A stretch of 64,000 nucleotides of DNA from Bradyrhizobium sp. AUGA SZCCT0176 (GTDB lineage: Bacteria; Pseudomonadota; Alphaproteobacteria; Rhizobiales; Xanthobacteraceae), in assembly GCF_018130145.1 (NCBI RefSeq), contig NZ_JAFCMB010000027.1:1-64000 (forward strand), written 5' to 3'. The notes beneath the pieces are model-generated. The model was not told the DNA's origin. It saw only the letters and a list, made by a program, of their open reading frames with translations, and searched no databases. The translations under genes were made by a program, and so were the position numbers. This document shows positions 7,293-15,725 of this stretch, piece after piece. Positions within the stretch are counted from its first letter, which is position 1. Every line of letters begins with the position of its first letter.

Positions 7293-7321
7293 AAGCTAGT
7301 CCGAAGGGAGCTTTTCGTCAA
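7293..7321 (-). promoter_or_regulatory. Housekeeping promoter of metXW
   Basis: Read leftward: TTGACG (plus-strand 7316-7321), a 17-base spacer and TAGCTT (7293-7298). This places the transcription start near 7286, directly before the SAM-II aptamer. Confidence 0.65.
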
Positions 7322-7452
7322 GGCGGGCCATGGTTAACCGGCCGGGCGCGCCATCATTGCTGATGTTTCTCTTTGCTTTCGGCGGCCGTCTTTCCTAATC
7401 AATGCCCTTGTATTTGCCGGTGATTTCGGCCCCCGGCGCTAAAGGCTAGAAC

Positions 7453-8313
7453 ATGTCCAAGGGATCCTCGAAGGCACCCCCCGCCCCGCCCTCCCTCGCG
7501 GTGCTGCGCCAGGAGATCGACAGCATCGACGAGCAGGTTCACCGCCTGTTGATGGCGCGCGGCGACATCATCGATCGGTTGATCCAGGTGAAAGAGACCC
7601 AGGAGGTCGGTTCCGCGTTCCGCCCGGCGCGCGAGGCCGACATGATGCGGCGGCTGGTGGAGCGTCACCGCGGCATTCTCCCGATCGACACCATCGAGAG
7701 CATCTGGCGCGTCATCATCTCGACGTTCACCTACGTCCAGGCGCCGTTCTCGGTGCATGCGGACGTCTCGGTCGGCGAATCCGCGATGCGCGATTCGGCG
7801 CGGTTTCATTTCGGATTCGTGGTGCCATACGTCGGGCATTTCAGCGCGCAGGCCGCGGTCGAAGCGGTGGCGAAATCGAAGGGCGATCTGGCGCTGGTCT
7901 CGGCGACGTCGAGCCGCACGCCGTGGTGGATCGAGCTCGAAGCCGACGGCGCGCCGAAGATCATCGCGCGGCTGCCGTTCCTCGAACGCGCCGACCATCC
8001 GGCAGCCTTGCCGGTGTTCGTGGTCTCGCGCGTCGCCGACAACGCCATGGTGACCGAAGTCGAGACCTGGAGCGTGCGCGTCTCCGGCTGGAACGCCGAG
8101 ATTGCGCGCGCGCTGGCGCCGCTTGCCGAAATCGTCGCCGTCCCCGATACCGCCTTCGATGGTGCGGCGCTGCTGGTGTCGATATCAGGCATTGGCCTGG
8201 AGAAGATCAAAACCGCTTTGATCGAGGCCGGCGCGTCGGTGCGCTCTTCGGCCCTCGTCGGCAGCCACGCAACACGCTATACGGTGCCCCCGAACGGGGC
8301 GGCCAAATCCTAA
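7453..8313 (+). CDS. Chorismate mutase (AroQ-type) with C-terminal extension
   Basis: Residues about 14-100 form an AroQ chorismate mutase domain (LRQEIDSIDEQVHRLLMARG, then the helix with RPAREADMMRRLVERH). It converts chorismate to prephenate for Phe/Tyr synthesis. The 186-residue C-terminal part does not show prephenate dehydratase motifs that I recognise, though VSRVADNAMV and the ACT-like end (LVSISGIGLEKIKTALIEAG) suggest a degenerate dehydratase/ACT arrangement. hisC follows after 30 bases and tyrC after that, giving an aromatic amino acid operon. Regulation cannot be read from the leader. Confidence 0.85.
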   Translation: MSKGSSKAPPAPPSLAVLRQEIDSIDEQVHRLLMARGDIIDRLIQVKETQEVGSAFRPAREADMMRRLVERHRGILPIDTIESIWRVIISTFTYVQAPFSVHADVSVGESAMRDSARFHFGFVVPYVGHFSAQAAVEAVAKSKGDLALVSATSSRTPWWIELEADGAPKIIARLPFLERADHPAALPVFVVSRVADNAMVTEVETWSVRVSGWNAEIARALAPLAEIVAVPDTAFDGAALLVSISGIGLEKIKTALIEAGASVRSSALVGSHATRYTVPPNGAAKS

Positions 8314-8343
8314 AATAGACGCCCTACGATCCGGAGCCAGAAG

Positions 8344-9441
8344 ATGTCCCGCCCCGTGCCGAACCCCGGCATTCTCGATATTGCGCCCTACACCCCCGGC
8401 AAGAGCCCGGTGGCCGAGCCCGGCCGCAAGGTGTTCAAGCTGTCCGCCAACGAGACGCCGTTTGGCCCGTCACCGAAGGCGCTGGCGGCCTACAAGGACG
8501 CGGCTGGTCATCTGGAGGACTATCCGGAAGGCACCTCACGGGTGCTGCGCGAGGCGATCGGCCGCGCCTTCGGGCTCGATCCGAACCGCATCATCTGCGG
8601 CGCCGGCTCGGACGAAATCCTCAATTTGCTGGCGCACACCTATCTCAAGCATGGCGACGAGGCGATCTCGACCTGCCACGGCTTCCTGGTGTACCCGATC
8701 GCGACCATGGCGAACGGCGCCAAGAATGTCGTGGCGGCCGAAACCAATTTCACCGCCGATGTCGACGCGATCCTGAAGCTGGTCACGCCGCGCACCAAGA
8801 TGGTGTGGCTCGCCAATCCGAACAACCCGACCGGAACCTACATTCCGTTCGACGAGGTCAAGCGGCTGCGCGCTGGATTGCCTGACCATGTGCTGCTGGT
8901 GCTCGACGCCGCCTATGCCGATTACGTGTCGCGCAACGATTACGAACTCGGCATCGAGCTGGTGGCGACCACCGAAAACACCGTGGTGACGCATACGTTC
9001 TCCAAGATTCACGGGCTGGCGTCGTTGCGGATCGGCTGGATGTTCGGCCCGGCGAACATCGTCGACGCCGTCAACCGGATTCGCGGGCCTTTCAACGTCT
9101 CGACGCCGGCAATGCTGGCGGCGGTGGCCGCGATCGAGGACACCGCGCATGTCCAGATGTCGAAGACCTTCACGGAGCACTGGCGCAACTGGCTGACGGA
9201 AGAAATTTCCAAGCTCGGCCTCAAGGTGACGCCGAGCGTGGCGAATTTTGTGCTGATCCATTTTCCGCAGGAAAAGGGCAAGACCTCGGCGGATGCCGAC
9301 GCGTATCTGACAAAACGCGGCCTGGTGCTGCGGGCGCTGAACAATTACGGCCTGCCGCATGCGCTGCGCATGACCATTGGCACCGAAGAGGCCAACCGCC
9401 TCGTCGTCGACGGCCTCAAAGACTTTATGGCGGGCAAGTGA
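8344..9441 (+). CDS. hisC: Histidinol-phosphate aminotransferase
   Basis: The 365-aa class I/II PLP aminotransferase has the signature FKLSANETPFGPSP near the N terminus, WLANPNNPTGTY in the middle, and PLP lysine about 221 in HTFSKIHGLASLRIGW. HisC interconverts histidinol phosphate and imidazole acetol phosphate. Its location between chorismate mutase and prephenate/arogenate dehydrogenase suggests a role in aromatic transamination as well, a known dual activity in this family. AGGAGCC... upstream gives a reasonable ribosome site. tyrC starts seven bases after the stop. Confidence 0.92.
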   Translation: MSRPVPNPGILDIAPYTPGKSPVAEPGRKVFKLSANETPFGPSPKALAAYKDAAGHLEDYPEGTSRVLREAIGRAFGLDPNRIICGAGSDEILNLLAHTYLKHGDEAISTCHGFLVYPIATMANGAKNVVAAETNFTADVDAILKLVTPRTKMVWLANPNNPTGTYIPFDEVKRLRAGLPDHVLLVLDAAYADYVSRNDYELGIELVATTENTVVTHTFSKIHGLASLRIGWMFGPANIVDAVNRIRGPFNVSTPAMLAAVAAIEDTAHVQMSKTFTEHWRNWLTEEISKLGLKVTPSVANFVLIHFPQEKGKTSADADAYLTKRGLVLRALNNYGLPHALRMTIGTEEANRLVVDGLKDFMAGK

Positions 9442-9448
9442 GCATCAC

Positions 9449-10390
9449 GTGAGCACTGAACCTCTCTTCAAACGCGTCGCGCTGATCGGCTTCGGCCTGA
9501 TCGGGGGCTCGATCGCCCGCGCCGCACGCGCGCAGGGTCTCGCCGGCGAGATCGTCACCTCGGCACGCTCGGCCAAGACCCGCGCGCGGGTGGAAGAATT
9601 GCGCGTGGTCGATCGCGTGCTCGAAACCAACGCGGAAGCGGTCAAAGGCGCCGACCTCGTGATCCTCTGCATCCCCGTCGGCGCCTGCGGACCGGTCGCC
9701 GAGGAGATCGCGCCGTTCCTCGAGCCGGGCGCCATCGTCTCCGACGTCGGCTCGGTCAAGGGCGCCATCGCGCGCGACATGGGCCCGCATATTCCGCAAG
9801 GCGTCCATTTCGTTCCCGCCCATCCCGTCGCCGGCACCGAGCACTCCGGTCCCGATTCCGGCTTTGCCGAACTCTTCATCAACCGCTGGTGCATTCTCAC
9901 GCCGCCGGAAGGGACCGATCCCGCCGCGGTGGAAAAGCTGCGCGAGTTCTGGGCCGGCCTCGGCGCCAAGGTCGAGATCATGACGCCGGATCATCATGAT
10001 CTCGTGCTCGCGATCACCAGCCATCTGCCGCATCTGATCGCCTACACCATCGTCGGCACCGCCGACGAACTGGCGCAGGTGACGTCGTCGGAAGTGATCA
10101 AATTCTCCGCCGGCGGTTTTCGCGATTTCACCCGCATCGCAGCCTCGGATCCGACGATGTGGCGCGACGTGTTCCTGGCCAACAAGGAAGCGGTGCTGGA
10201 AATGCTCGGCACCTTCAACGAGGACCTCTCAAAACTCACGCGCGCGATCCGCCGCAACGATGGCGAGGCGCTGTTCGAGCATTTTACCCGCACCCGCGCC
10301 ATCCGCCGCGGCATCGTCGAGATCGGCCAGGATTCGGCGGCGCCCGACTTCGGCCGCCCGCACGCGAATTTAACGAAGAAGCCGGAGTAG
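9449..10390 (+). CDS. tyrC: Prephenate/arogenate dehydrogenase
   Basis: The 313-aa TyrA-family enzyme has the Rossmann motif GFGLIGGSIARAA (about residues 14-26) and the family motifs VSDVGSVKGAI and HPVAGTEHSGPDSG. It makes tyrosine precursors by oxidative decarboxylation of prephenate or arogenate using NAD(P). The GTG at 9449 is chosen because it follows hisC by seven bases; an in-frame ATG at 9377 would lie inside hisC and read through it. It is the last gene of the aromatic operon before an unrelated dehydrogenase. The choice of symbol tyrC versus tyrA is by convention. Confidence 0.9.
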   Translation: MSTEPLFKRVALIGFGLIGGSIARAARAQGLAGEIVTSARSAKTRARVEELRVVDRVLETNAEAVKGADLVILCIPVGACGPVAEEIAPFLEPGAIVSDVGSVKGAIARDMGPHIPQGVHFVPAHPVAGTEHSGPDSGFAELFINRWCILTPPEGTDPAAVEKLREFWAGLGAKVEIMTPDHHDLVLAITSHLPHLIAYTIVGTADELAQVTSSEVIKFSAGGFRDFTRIAASDPTMWRDVFLANKEAVLEMLGTFNEDLSKLTRAIRRNDGEALFEHFTRTRAIRRGIVEIGQDSAAPDFGRPHANLTKKPE

Positions 10391-10413
10391 ACCGGCTCAC
10401 GACGGAGTGAAGC

Positions 10414-11463
10414 ATGATCATCGACCATTCGAAGCTGCTTGGGCTTGCCAACCGCATAGTCACTGCCGGCGGCAGTTCGCCGACGGAAGCCGCCATCGTG
10501 GCCGAGCATCTGGTCGAGGCCAATTTACGCGGCCATGACAGCCATGGCGTCGGCATGCTGGTCGCCTATGTGCGCGACCTCGACGCCGGCACGCTGAAGA
10601 TCAACCAGACGCCCGAGATCGTCTCGGACACCGGCACCATCTCGGTATGGGATGCCCGCGCCGGCTACGGCCAGGTGGTCGCGCGCCAGGCGGTGGAATG
10701 GGCGATCGAGGCGGCCAGGAAACACGGCGTCGCGGTCAACGGGCTCCGCAATGCGCACCATATCGGCCGCGTCGGCACCTATGGCGAGATCGCCGCCCGC
10801 GCCGGCATGGTGGCGCTGCATTTTGTGAATGTCGCTTCGGGTTCACCCGGCGTTGCGCCCTTCCGCGGCCGCGAAGGAAGATTCCTGACCAACCCGGTCT
10901 GCATCGCGATTCCCGGCACCGACAACAACGAGCCGATCCTGCTCGATTTCGCCACCAGCCGCGTGGCGCTGGGAAAAGTGCGGGTGGCGCATAATGCCGG
11001 CAAGCCGATGCTTGATGGTGCGTTGCTCGACCATGCAGGCCAGCCCACCACCGACCCTTCCGTCATGTACACCGACCCGCGCGGCGTGGTGCTGCCGTTC
11101 GGCGAGCACAAGGGCTCCGGATTGGCGCTGGTGTGCGAACTCCTGGCCGGCGCCATTGTCGGCTCGCCTAGCGTCACCACATCGACGCCGCCCGAACGCG
11201 GCATCATCAATGGCATGCTGAGCATCGTGATCGACCCTATCAGGCTTTCGACGCGCGACAGCATGATGGCCGAGATCGACGACATGATTTCCTGGGTGAA
11301 ATCGGCCAAGCCAGCGGAATCGGAATCGCCGGTGCTGATCGCCGGTGAGCCCGAGCGGCTTGCGCGGGCGCAGCGTATCGCCAAAGGCATCGAAATCGAT
11401 GACACGACCTGGGGCCAGTTGACTGATATCGCCGAGCGCTATCAGATCCGGATCGATAGCTGA
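10414..11463 (+). CDS. Malate/L-lactate/ureidoglycolate-type dehydrogenase (Ldh2 family)
   Basis: The 349-aa protein belongs to the Ldh2/AllD NAD(P)-dependent family, with motifs HDSHGVGMLVAYV, NAHHIGRVGTYGE and LPFGEHKGSGLALVCELLAG. Members oxidise or reduce 2-hydroxyacids and imino acids (malate, sulfolactate, ureidoglycolate, delta1-piperidine-2-carboxylate). The neighbours do not show which applies. It starts 24 bases after tyrC on the same strand with GGAG upstream, so it may be co-transcribed, although its function looks unrelated. A HutD-family gene follows 23 bases later. Confidence 0.85.
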   Translation: MIIDHSKLLGLANRIVTAGGSSPTEAAIVAEHLVEANLRGHDSHGVGMLVAYVRDLDAGTLKINQTPEIVSDTGTISVWDARAGYGQVVARQAVEWAIEAARKHGVAVNGLRNAHHIGRVGTYGEIAARAGMVALHFVNVASGSPGVAPFRGREGRFLTNPVCIAIPGTDNNEPILLDFATSRVALGKVRVAHNAGKPMLDGALLDHAGQPTTDPSVMYTDPRGVVLPFGEHKGSGLALVCELLAGAIVGSPSVTTSTPPERGIINGMLSIVIDPIRLSTRDSMMAEIDDMISWVKSAKPAESESPVLIAGEPERLARAQRIAKGIEIDDTTWGQLTDIAERYQIRIDS

Positions 11464-11486
11464 GCAACTCCGTTTGGGCGCATGCA

Positions 11487-12104
11487 ATGAAGTCCTCTGC
11501 CGGCGGGATTCAGCTAACGGCGCTCGATCCCGCCGGCTACCGGCATATGCCCTGGAAGAACGGCGGCGGGGTCACGATCGATATCGCCGTATCCATGCTC
11601 CCTGGATTCGCGCCCGGCAGTTGGGAAGGAATCGTCTGGCGTTTCAGCCGGACCGCCATCGTGACGCCGGGCGCGTTCTCGGATTTGAGCGGCTATGACC
11701 GCCAGCTGGCGCTGGTTTCCGGCGAGGGGCTCGTGCTCGGGACACCCGTTGGAGAGATCGACGTCAGGCAGCCGTTCAGGCCGGTCCGGTTTACCGGCGA
11801 AACCAGTATTGTCAGCCGGCTCGAAGCCGGATCCGTCGAAGTCGTCAATCTGATCGGCGACCGGTCGCGCGTGGCGATTGACCTCTGCTGCCTTTTGGAC
11901 GGCGCAACGCACGCCTGCCCGGCCGGCATTCACATCGTCTATGCTGCGACAGCTTCCTGCGAACTGTCGATCAGCGACAAGGCCCGCGAAATCGCAGCCG
12001 GCCACGCGGTGCGCATCGATGCCGGAGAAAGTTTTGCGGTCGCAAACCGGCTTGGCACCGCCATCGTCGCCAGCGTTATTCCCGTGGTGCGGACATCCGG
12101 CTGA
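11487..12104 (+). CDS. HutD family protein
   Basis: The 205-aa cupin-type protein has the HutD/Ves signature near the N terminus: YRHMPWKNGGGVTIDIAV, then WRFSRTAI and a Gly/Leu-rich cupin barrel. HutD proteins accompany histidine utilisation genes and are thought to tune their expression, but no hut genes are present here. An ATG at 11487 is used; a nearby ATG at 11482 closes after one codon. It shares strand and close spacing with the upstream dehydrogenase. The role in this context is unknown. Confidence 0.8.
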   Translation: MKSSAGGIQLTALDPAGYRHMPWKNGGGVTIDIAVSMLPGFAPGSWEGIVWRFSRTAIVTPGAFSDLSGYDRQLALVSGEGLVLGTPVGEIDVRQPFRPVRFTGETSIVSRLEAGSVEVVNLIGDRSRVAIDLCCLLDGATHACPAGIHIVYAATASCELSISDKAREIAAGHAVRIDAGESFAVANRLGTAIVASVIPVVRTSG

Positions 12105-12289
12105 TCCGGATGCGTCACGGAACGATGACGGTCGACGGCGCAGTTCCCATCGCGCAAGTGAGCGGGTCCAAAATTCATATGCCGGAAACACATTGGTAAC
12201 GCTTCCACTTGTGTTAGCTTGCCAACACCACTTCCGCCAAAGAACTTGCCGCCACTGAAGAAGCTGCAGCCACCGATCGCGGGGAAAAA

Positions 12290-13324
12290 ATGTCCGGCTC
12301 CAAGAAGCGACCCATCATCCTCCCCGTCATCGCGTTGCTGGCCCTGCTGTTCGCGAGCGGCGATCCGGCGCGAGCCCAGACTCTGAACGCCGTCAAGGAG
12401 CGCGGCACGCTGAATTGCGGCGTCGGCCAGGGACTGCTGGGCTTTTCCAGCATGGATGACAAGAACGCCTGGAGCGGCTTCGACGTCGATATCTGCCGCG
12501 CCGTCGCCGCGGCGATCTTCGGTGACCCTGCCAAAGTGACGTTCACGCCGCTCGATGCGGCCGCGCGCTTTTCCGCGCTGCAATCGAACAAGATCGACGT
12601 GCTGTCGCGCAACTCGACATGGACGATGTCGCGGGAAAGTTCGCTCGGCCTGATGTTTGCGGGCGTCGCCTATTACGACGGCCAGGGTTTCCTGCTGCGC
12701 CGGGATGCCAAAATCGACACCGCCCTGCAACTCGGCGGCAAGACCGTGTGCACCCAAACCGGCACCACGACCGAACTGAATCTGACGGACTATTTCCGCG
12801 CCAACGACATGCCGCTCAAGGTGCTGGCGCTCGCCACCGCCGAGGAAAGCCTCAAGGCCTATGACGATCGCAGATGCGACGTGCTGACCAGCGACGTCTC
12901 GCAGCTCTACGCCGAGCGTCTAAAACTCTCTGCGCCCGACAGCCACATCATCCTGCCGGAAGTCATTTCAAAGGAGCCGCTCGGACCCGCGGTGCGGCAA
13001 GGCGACGACCAATGGTTCAACCTGGTCAAGTGGACGCTCTATTCCCTGATCAATGCCGAGGAGCTTGGCGTCAAACAGGCTGGCATCGACGATGCGGTGA
13101 AATCAGCCAATCCCAACATAAAACGCCTGCTCGGCACCGAAGGCGAATTCGGCACGCAGTTGGGCCTCGCCAATGACTGGGCCGCGCGCGCCGTGCGGGC
13201 CGTCGGCAATTACGGCGAGATATATGAGAGAAACGTCGGCACGCAGTCGAAACTCAGCATTCCACGCGGGCTGAATGCGCTCTGGACCCAGGGCGGCATC
13301 CAGTACGCGCCTCCCGTCAGATAG
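12290..13324 (+). CDS. Amino-acid ABC transporter substrate-binding protein (orphan)
   Basis: The 344-aa periplasmic protein has a signal peptide (hydrophobic stretch about residues 8-22, cleavage after PARAQ). A type 2 solute-binding fold follows: RGTLNCGVGQGLLGFS, WSGFDVDICRAVAAAIFGD and RFSALQSNKIDVLSRNSTWT. This is the AapJ/BztA style that binds glutamate, glutamine and related L-amino acids. No permease or ATPase gene is adjacent, so it must use a transporter encoded elsewhere or signal through another protein. The L,D-transpeptidase starts 18 bases downstream and is probably co-transcribed, a curious pairing. Confidence 0.85.
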   Translation: MSGSKKRPIILPVIALLALLFASGDPARAQTLNAVKERGTLNCGVGQGLLGFSSMDDKNAWSGFDVDICRAVAAAIFGDPAKVTFTPLDAAARFSALQSNKIDVLSRNSTWTMSRESSLGLMFAGVAYYDGQGFLLRRDAKIDTALQLGGKTVCTQTGTTTELNLTDYFRANDMPLKVLALATAEESLKAYDDRRCDVLTSDVSQLYAERLKLSAPDSHIILPEVISKEPLGPAVRQGDDQWFNLVKWTLYSLINAEELGVKQAGIDDAVKSANPNIKRLLGTEGEFGTQLGLANDWAARAVRAVGNYGEIYERNVGTQSKLSIPRGLNALWTQGGIQYAPPVR

Positions 13325-13342
13325 TTCTTCAGGGGTCAGGCC

Positions 13343-14236
13343 ATGACCGTGGATTATTATGCATTGCTGACCAAAGCCGTTGCCGGCAAGGACACCCTCG
13401 GCCGCGACAAAATCTACAAGGACGCCTATGACCTCATTACGAGGTCGTCCCACCTCACCCGCGAGGCCGCCGCCTCAAATGTCGCCGCCCTCGAAGCCGC
13501 GATCCGGCGGATCGAGGATGAGATCGCCGTCGAGGAAGGCCGCGACGCCGCTCAGATCAACGAAGTGTTGTCGGAAGGCACGAACTGGAAGCCATGGGCC
13601 GTCGGCGCCGGCGCGCTAGCTGCCGCCATCGCCTTGTCGGCTCTGGTCTATGGCTATGTCGTCACCAAAGGGCCCGTCGTCGTCGCCACCGGCGTGACGG
13701 CCCCACCGCCGAAAGCGGCGCGCGCCCGCGAAGACGTCGTGATGGCCGACCTGAAGGCCGGCGAGGACGGCGGCTCCACCGGCGAAGGCCTGCCGTTTTC
13801 GCTGCAGCGGCAAGTGGTGTTCTACCGCACCACCGTGGTTCCCGGCTCGATCGTGATCGACCGGGAAAACCGCTTTCTCTATCTGATCGATTCCAACAAT
13901 TCCGCGCGCCGCTACGGCATCGGGATTGCGCAGGAATGCCTCAAGGGCGGCAGCTTCTTCCGCGTCACCAACAAGCTCGAATGGCCGGACTGGCGCTCTT
14001 CCGCGCAAAATGCCCGGGATGCCGACGCGTTGGCCGCCTCCGCCGGCCGTCCCGGCAGTCCGCTCGGCGCCCGCGCGTTGCTATTGGACAAGCCCGGGCT
14101 GCTGATTCATGGCACGAACTCGCCCAAAACCATCGGTCACCTCGTCGCTTCCGGATGCATCCGGCTCGTCAACGACGACGTCGAGGATTTGTACCGCCGG
14201 GTTTCGCTGGAAACGCGGGTGGTGTTTGTGAGCTAG
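13343..14236 (+). CDS. L,D-transpeptidase (YkuD domain), membrane-anchored
   Basis: The 297-aa protein has a cytoplasmic helical N terminus (residues 1-82), one membrane helix at about 86-107 and a periplasmic YkuD domain. The catalytic region LIHGTNSPKTIGHLVASGCIRL holds His256 and the nucleophile Cys272 in SGCIRL, all intact. L,D-transpeptidases make 3-3 crosslinks in peptidoglycan or attach proteins to it. The unusual part is the long cytoplasmic N terminus with a coiled, acidic segment (AAIRRIEDEIAVEEGRD). It lies directly before the first bacteriocin-like gene, but a CRP-like palindrome and a gap of 136 bases separate them. Confidence 0.85.
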   Translation: MTVDYYALLTKAVAGKDTLGRDKIYKDAYDLITRSSHLTREAAASNVAALEAAIRRIEDEIAVEEGRDAAQINEVLSEGTNWKPWAVGAGALAAAIALSALVYGYVVTKGPVVVATGVTAPPPKAARAREDVVMADLKAGEDGGSTGEGLPFSLQRQVVFYRTTVVPGSIVIDRENRFLYLIDSNNSARRYGIGIAQECLKGGSFFRVTNKLEWPDWRSSAQNARDADALAASAGRPGSPLGARALLLDKPGLLIHGTNSPKTIGHLVASGCIRLVNDDVEDLYRRVSLETRVVFVS

Positions 14237-14276
14237 GGGCTGGTGTGCGCGCCGACGGCGGGCGCAATACTCCGGC

Positions 14277-14292
14277 TGTGACCGTCGTCACA
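14277..14292. promoter_or_regulatory. CRP/FNR-type palindrome upstream of bacteriocin-like gene 1
   Basis: TGTGA-N6-TCACA, an exact match to the CRP consensus, inside a perfect 9-bp inverted repeat (14274-14282 with 14287-14295). Eighty bases separate it from the ATG at 14373. A matching site occurs at almost the same distance from the second bacteriocin-like gene (16701-16716). It could alternatively be the stem of a terminator for the L,D-transpeptidase, but no U tract follows. Confidence 0.65.
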
Positions 14293-14372
14293 GCCACCGG
14301 GAACTGCCGCGCTTACTCCTGCCCTGATGGATGGCGGGAATAGCCCCTCCACCGGCAACAGGAGGGACTAAA

Positions 14373-14531
14373 ATGGAACAGCTGACCAAAAAAGCCGACG
14401 AACTGACCATCGACGAACTCGATGCCGCGTCGGGCGGCGCCCTCTACCAGCCGCTCATCGTGGTTGCGATTGTCACCGCCGTTGCGATCCGCGCAGGCAT
14501 CGAGTCGCTGGTTCACAAGATTACCCGTTGA
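14373..14531 (+). CDS. Bacteriocin-like peptide with double-glycine leader (52 aa)
   Basis: The leader of 22 residues, MEQLTKKADELTIDELDAASGG, is split here as MEQLTKKAD plus ELTIDELDAASGG. It is of the class II bacteriocin type, recognised and cut after GG by C39-peptidase ABC exporters. The predicted mature part is 30 residues: ALYQPL, then a hydrophobic helix (IVVAIVTAVAIRAGIESLV) and a basic end (HKITR), typical of a small membrane-active peptide. GGAGGG lies eight bases before the ATG. The leader matches that of the gene at 16399-16623. No exporter or immunity gene is recognisable nearby. Confidence 0.75.
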   Translation: MEQLTKKADELTIDELDAASGGALYQPLIVVAIVTAVAIRAGIESLVHKITR

Positions 14532-14624
14532 GGTTCCTGCAAGCGCCTTGCGGCGAATGTTCGATTCTTCGAAAGGCGCTTGCAGCGCACGAAAACTCAT
14601 CTCGTCGACAAAAGAGTCCTTGGA

Positions 14625-15164
14625 TTACGTCGCGCGCGGATTAACGACGGTGTACCCACGCAACGAGCGCGCATGGATTCTCGTTGCGTGGCCACCCGAG
14701 TTGGCATCGTACGCCATCCACGTATCACCTCCGACATGCTGCTCCAGGACGAAGACGTGCCCGCGTCGCGCGGCAACCATTCCCGGTGCGGGCGCCGTCC
14801 GGGGAAACCGCAGCCAGTTGGAGGCAAGATTTAATCCGGGCACGATATGGCCGAACACCCGCATGGATGCGCCGCACCCGCAGAAAGAGCGGGGACAACC
14901 GGCTGGGCGCCCGCCGACGATTTGACCACGCCCGCTATTCGCTTCCGCCCTTGCATTGCGCGGCAAAATTGCCGGCCGTTCTGTGCTCTGCGATTCCCGG
15001 CCGTATGCGTTCACACTAACGCGTTGCGTTGGCGAATTCGAAAAGTCACACGGCATGGTTACGTTGCATCCCGGCGCTTGACCAACGATGCGGGGCGGGC
15101 GTGCTTCGGACGCGGTTGAAGAACAGGCAATGAGTACGGACGCAACAAATACTAGTCTCAACAT
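14625..15164 (-). CDS. Secreted CHAP/NlpC-like hypothetical protein
   Basis: The 179-aa protein has a signal peptide (MLRLVFVASVLIACSSTASE, cleavage near SEA/RP). A Pro/Arg-rich linker follows, then a C-terminal domain with RPAGCPRSFCGCGASMRVFG, LNLASNWLRFPRTAPAPG and GHVFVLEQHVGGDTWMAYD. This arrangement of a Cys-rich entry, an Asn-rich core and a His in GHVFV is a Bradyrhizobium family distantly like TIGR02594/CHAP proteins. Catalysis is unproven. The ATG at 15164 is favoured because the signal peptide begins there and GGAG lies eight bases upstream; earlier in-frame starts add an unlikely N terminus. Confidence 0.65.
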   Translation of the reverse strand: MLRLVFVASVLIACSSTASEARPPRIVGQAPGCNVTMPCDFSNSPTQRVSVNAYGRESQSTERPAILPRNARAEANSGRGQIVGGRPAGCPRSFCGCGASMRVFGHIVPGLNLASNWLRFPRTAPAPGMVAARRGHVFVLEQHVGGDTWMAYDANSGGHATRIHARSLRGYTVVNPRAT

Positions 15165-15294
15165 GACAGGGCTCCGGCTTTTTAGCACCTGCCCTGCGTT
15201 CACATACCCATCATTGTTAGGCGAAAATGCGGTGGCGCAACGTCCGCTGCTCAGCCCTGAGCCCATCAGCGCCCGGGTTAGCCCCTCACAAGAT

Positions 15295-15330
15295 CGGCCC
15301 CAGCGCGGGGGCTGGAGAGCGCTGGGGCCG
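15295..15330. terminator. Strong GC hairpin between minus-strand units
   Basis: CGGCCCCAGCGC (15295-15306) pairs perfectly with GCGCTGGGGCCG (15319-15330) around a 12-base loop. It lies downstream of the minus-strand pair ending at 15450 and upstream of the gene starting at 15164, so it may separate the two units. There is no clear U tract in either direction. Confidence 0.5.
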
Positions 15331-15449
15331 TCTTGAGCGCGGCGCAGGGGCGGCCCTGGCGCTGCGCTAGAAGTTACCTGTTTGGAAGCGTCATAAGGTC
15401 CGGAACGGGCTCGGCGACCGGCCTCTTCGTAATTATCCCAATCCTCCCA

Positions 15450-15725
15450 TCAGCTTTCACTCGTCAGATGTTTCAGCATCAGGTTGCACGCTTCCTCGGT
15501 CTCCTCGAACGTTGAAAAAGGCGATCCGCCGATCTTGATCGCCCCGCTGCCCAGATAAAGCGGACGCCATGACGCCACGTAGCCGGGCCGTCCGTGAAAG
15601 CCGGGGCCGGCGCGGCTCTCGTGGGTGATCACGAACGAAAAGCCGTCGCTGCTCGCGCTCCAGATTTCCAAACTATCGACGGCACGGTGGAATTGCAGGG
15701 CCATCAGCAGTCGTTCACTAGCCAT
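15450..15725 (-). CDS. Conserved hypothetical protein (91 aa)
   Basis: The product is 91 aa with a compact alpha/beta look. The central strand region FSFVITHESRAGPGFHGRPG is followed by VASWRPLYLGSGAIKIGGSP and a C-terminal helix FETLxEA-like (FEETEEACNLMLKHL). I recall this GGSP-FET-EACN layout in many Bradyrhizobium hypothetical proteins. It is soluble and cytosolic by appearance. Its start overlaps the stop of the upstream 85-aa gene by 8 bases (15718-15725), so the two are co-translated. No function can be given. Confidence 0.65.
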   Translation of the reverse strand: MASERLLMALQFHRAVDSLEIWSASSDGFSFVITHESRAGPGFHGRPGYVASWRPLYLGSGAIKIGGSPFSTFEETEEACNLMLKHLTSES

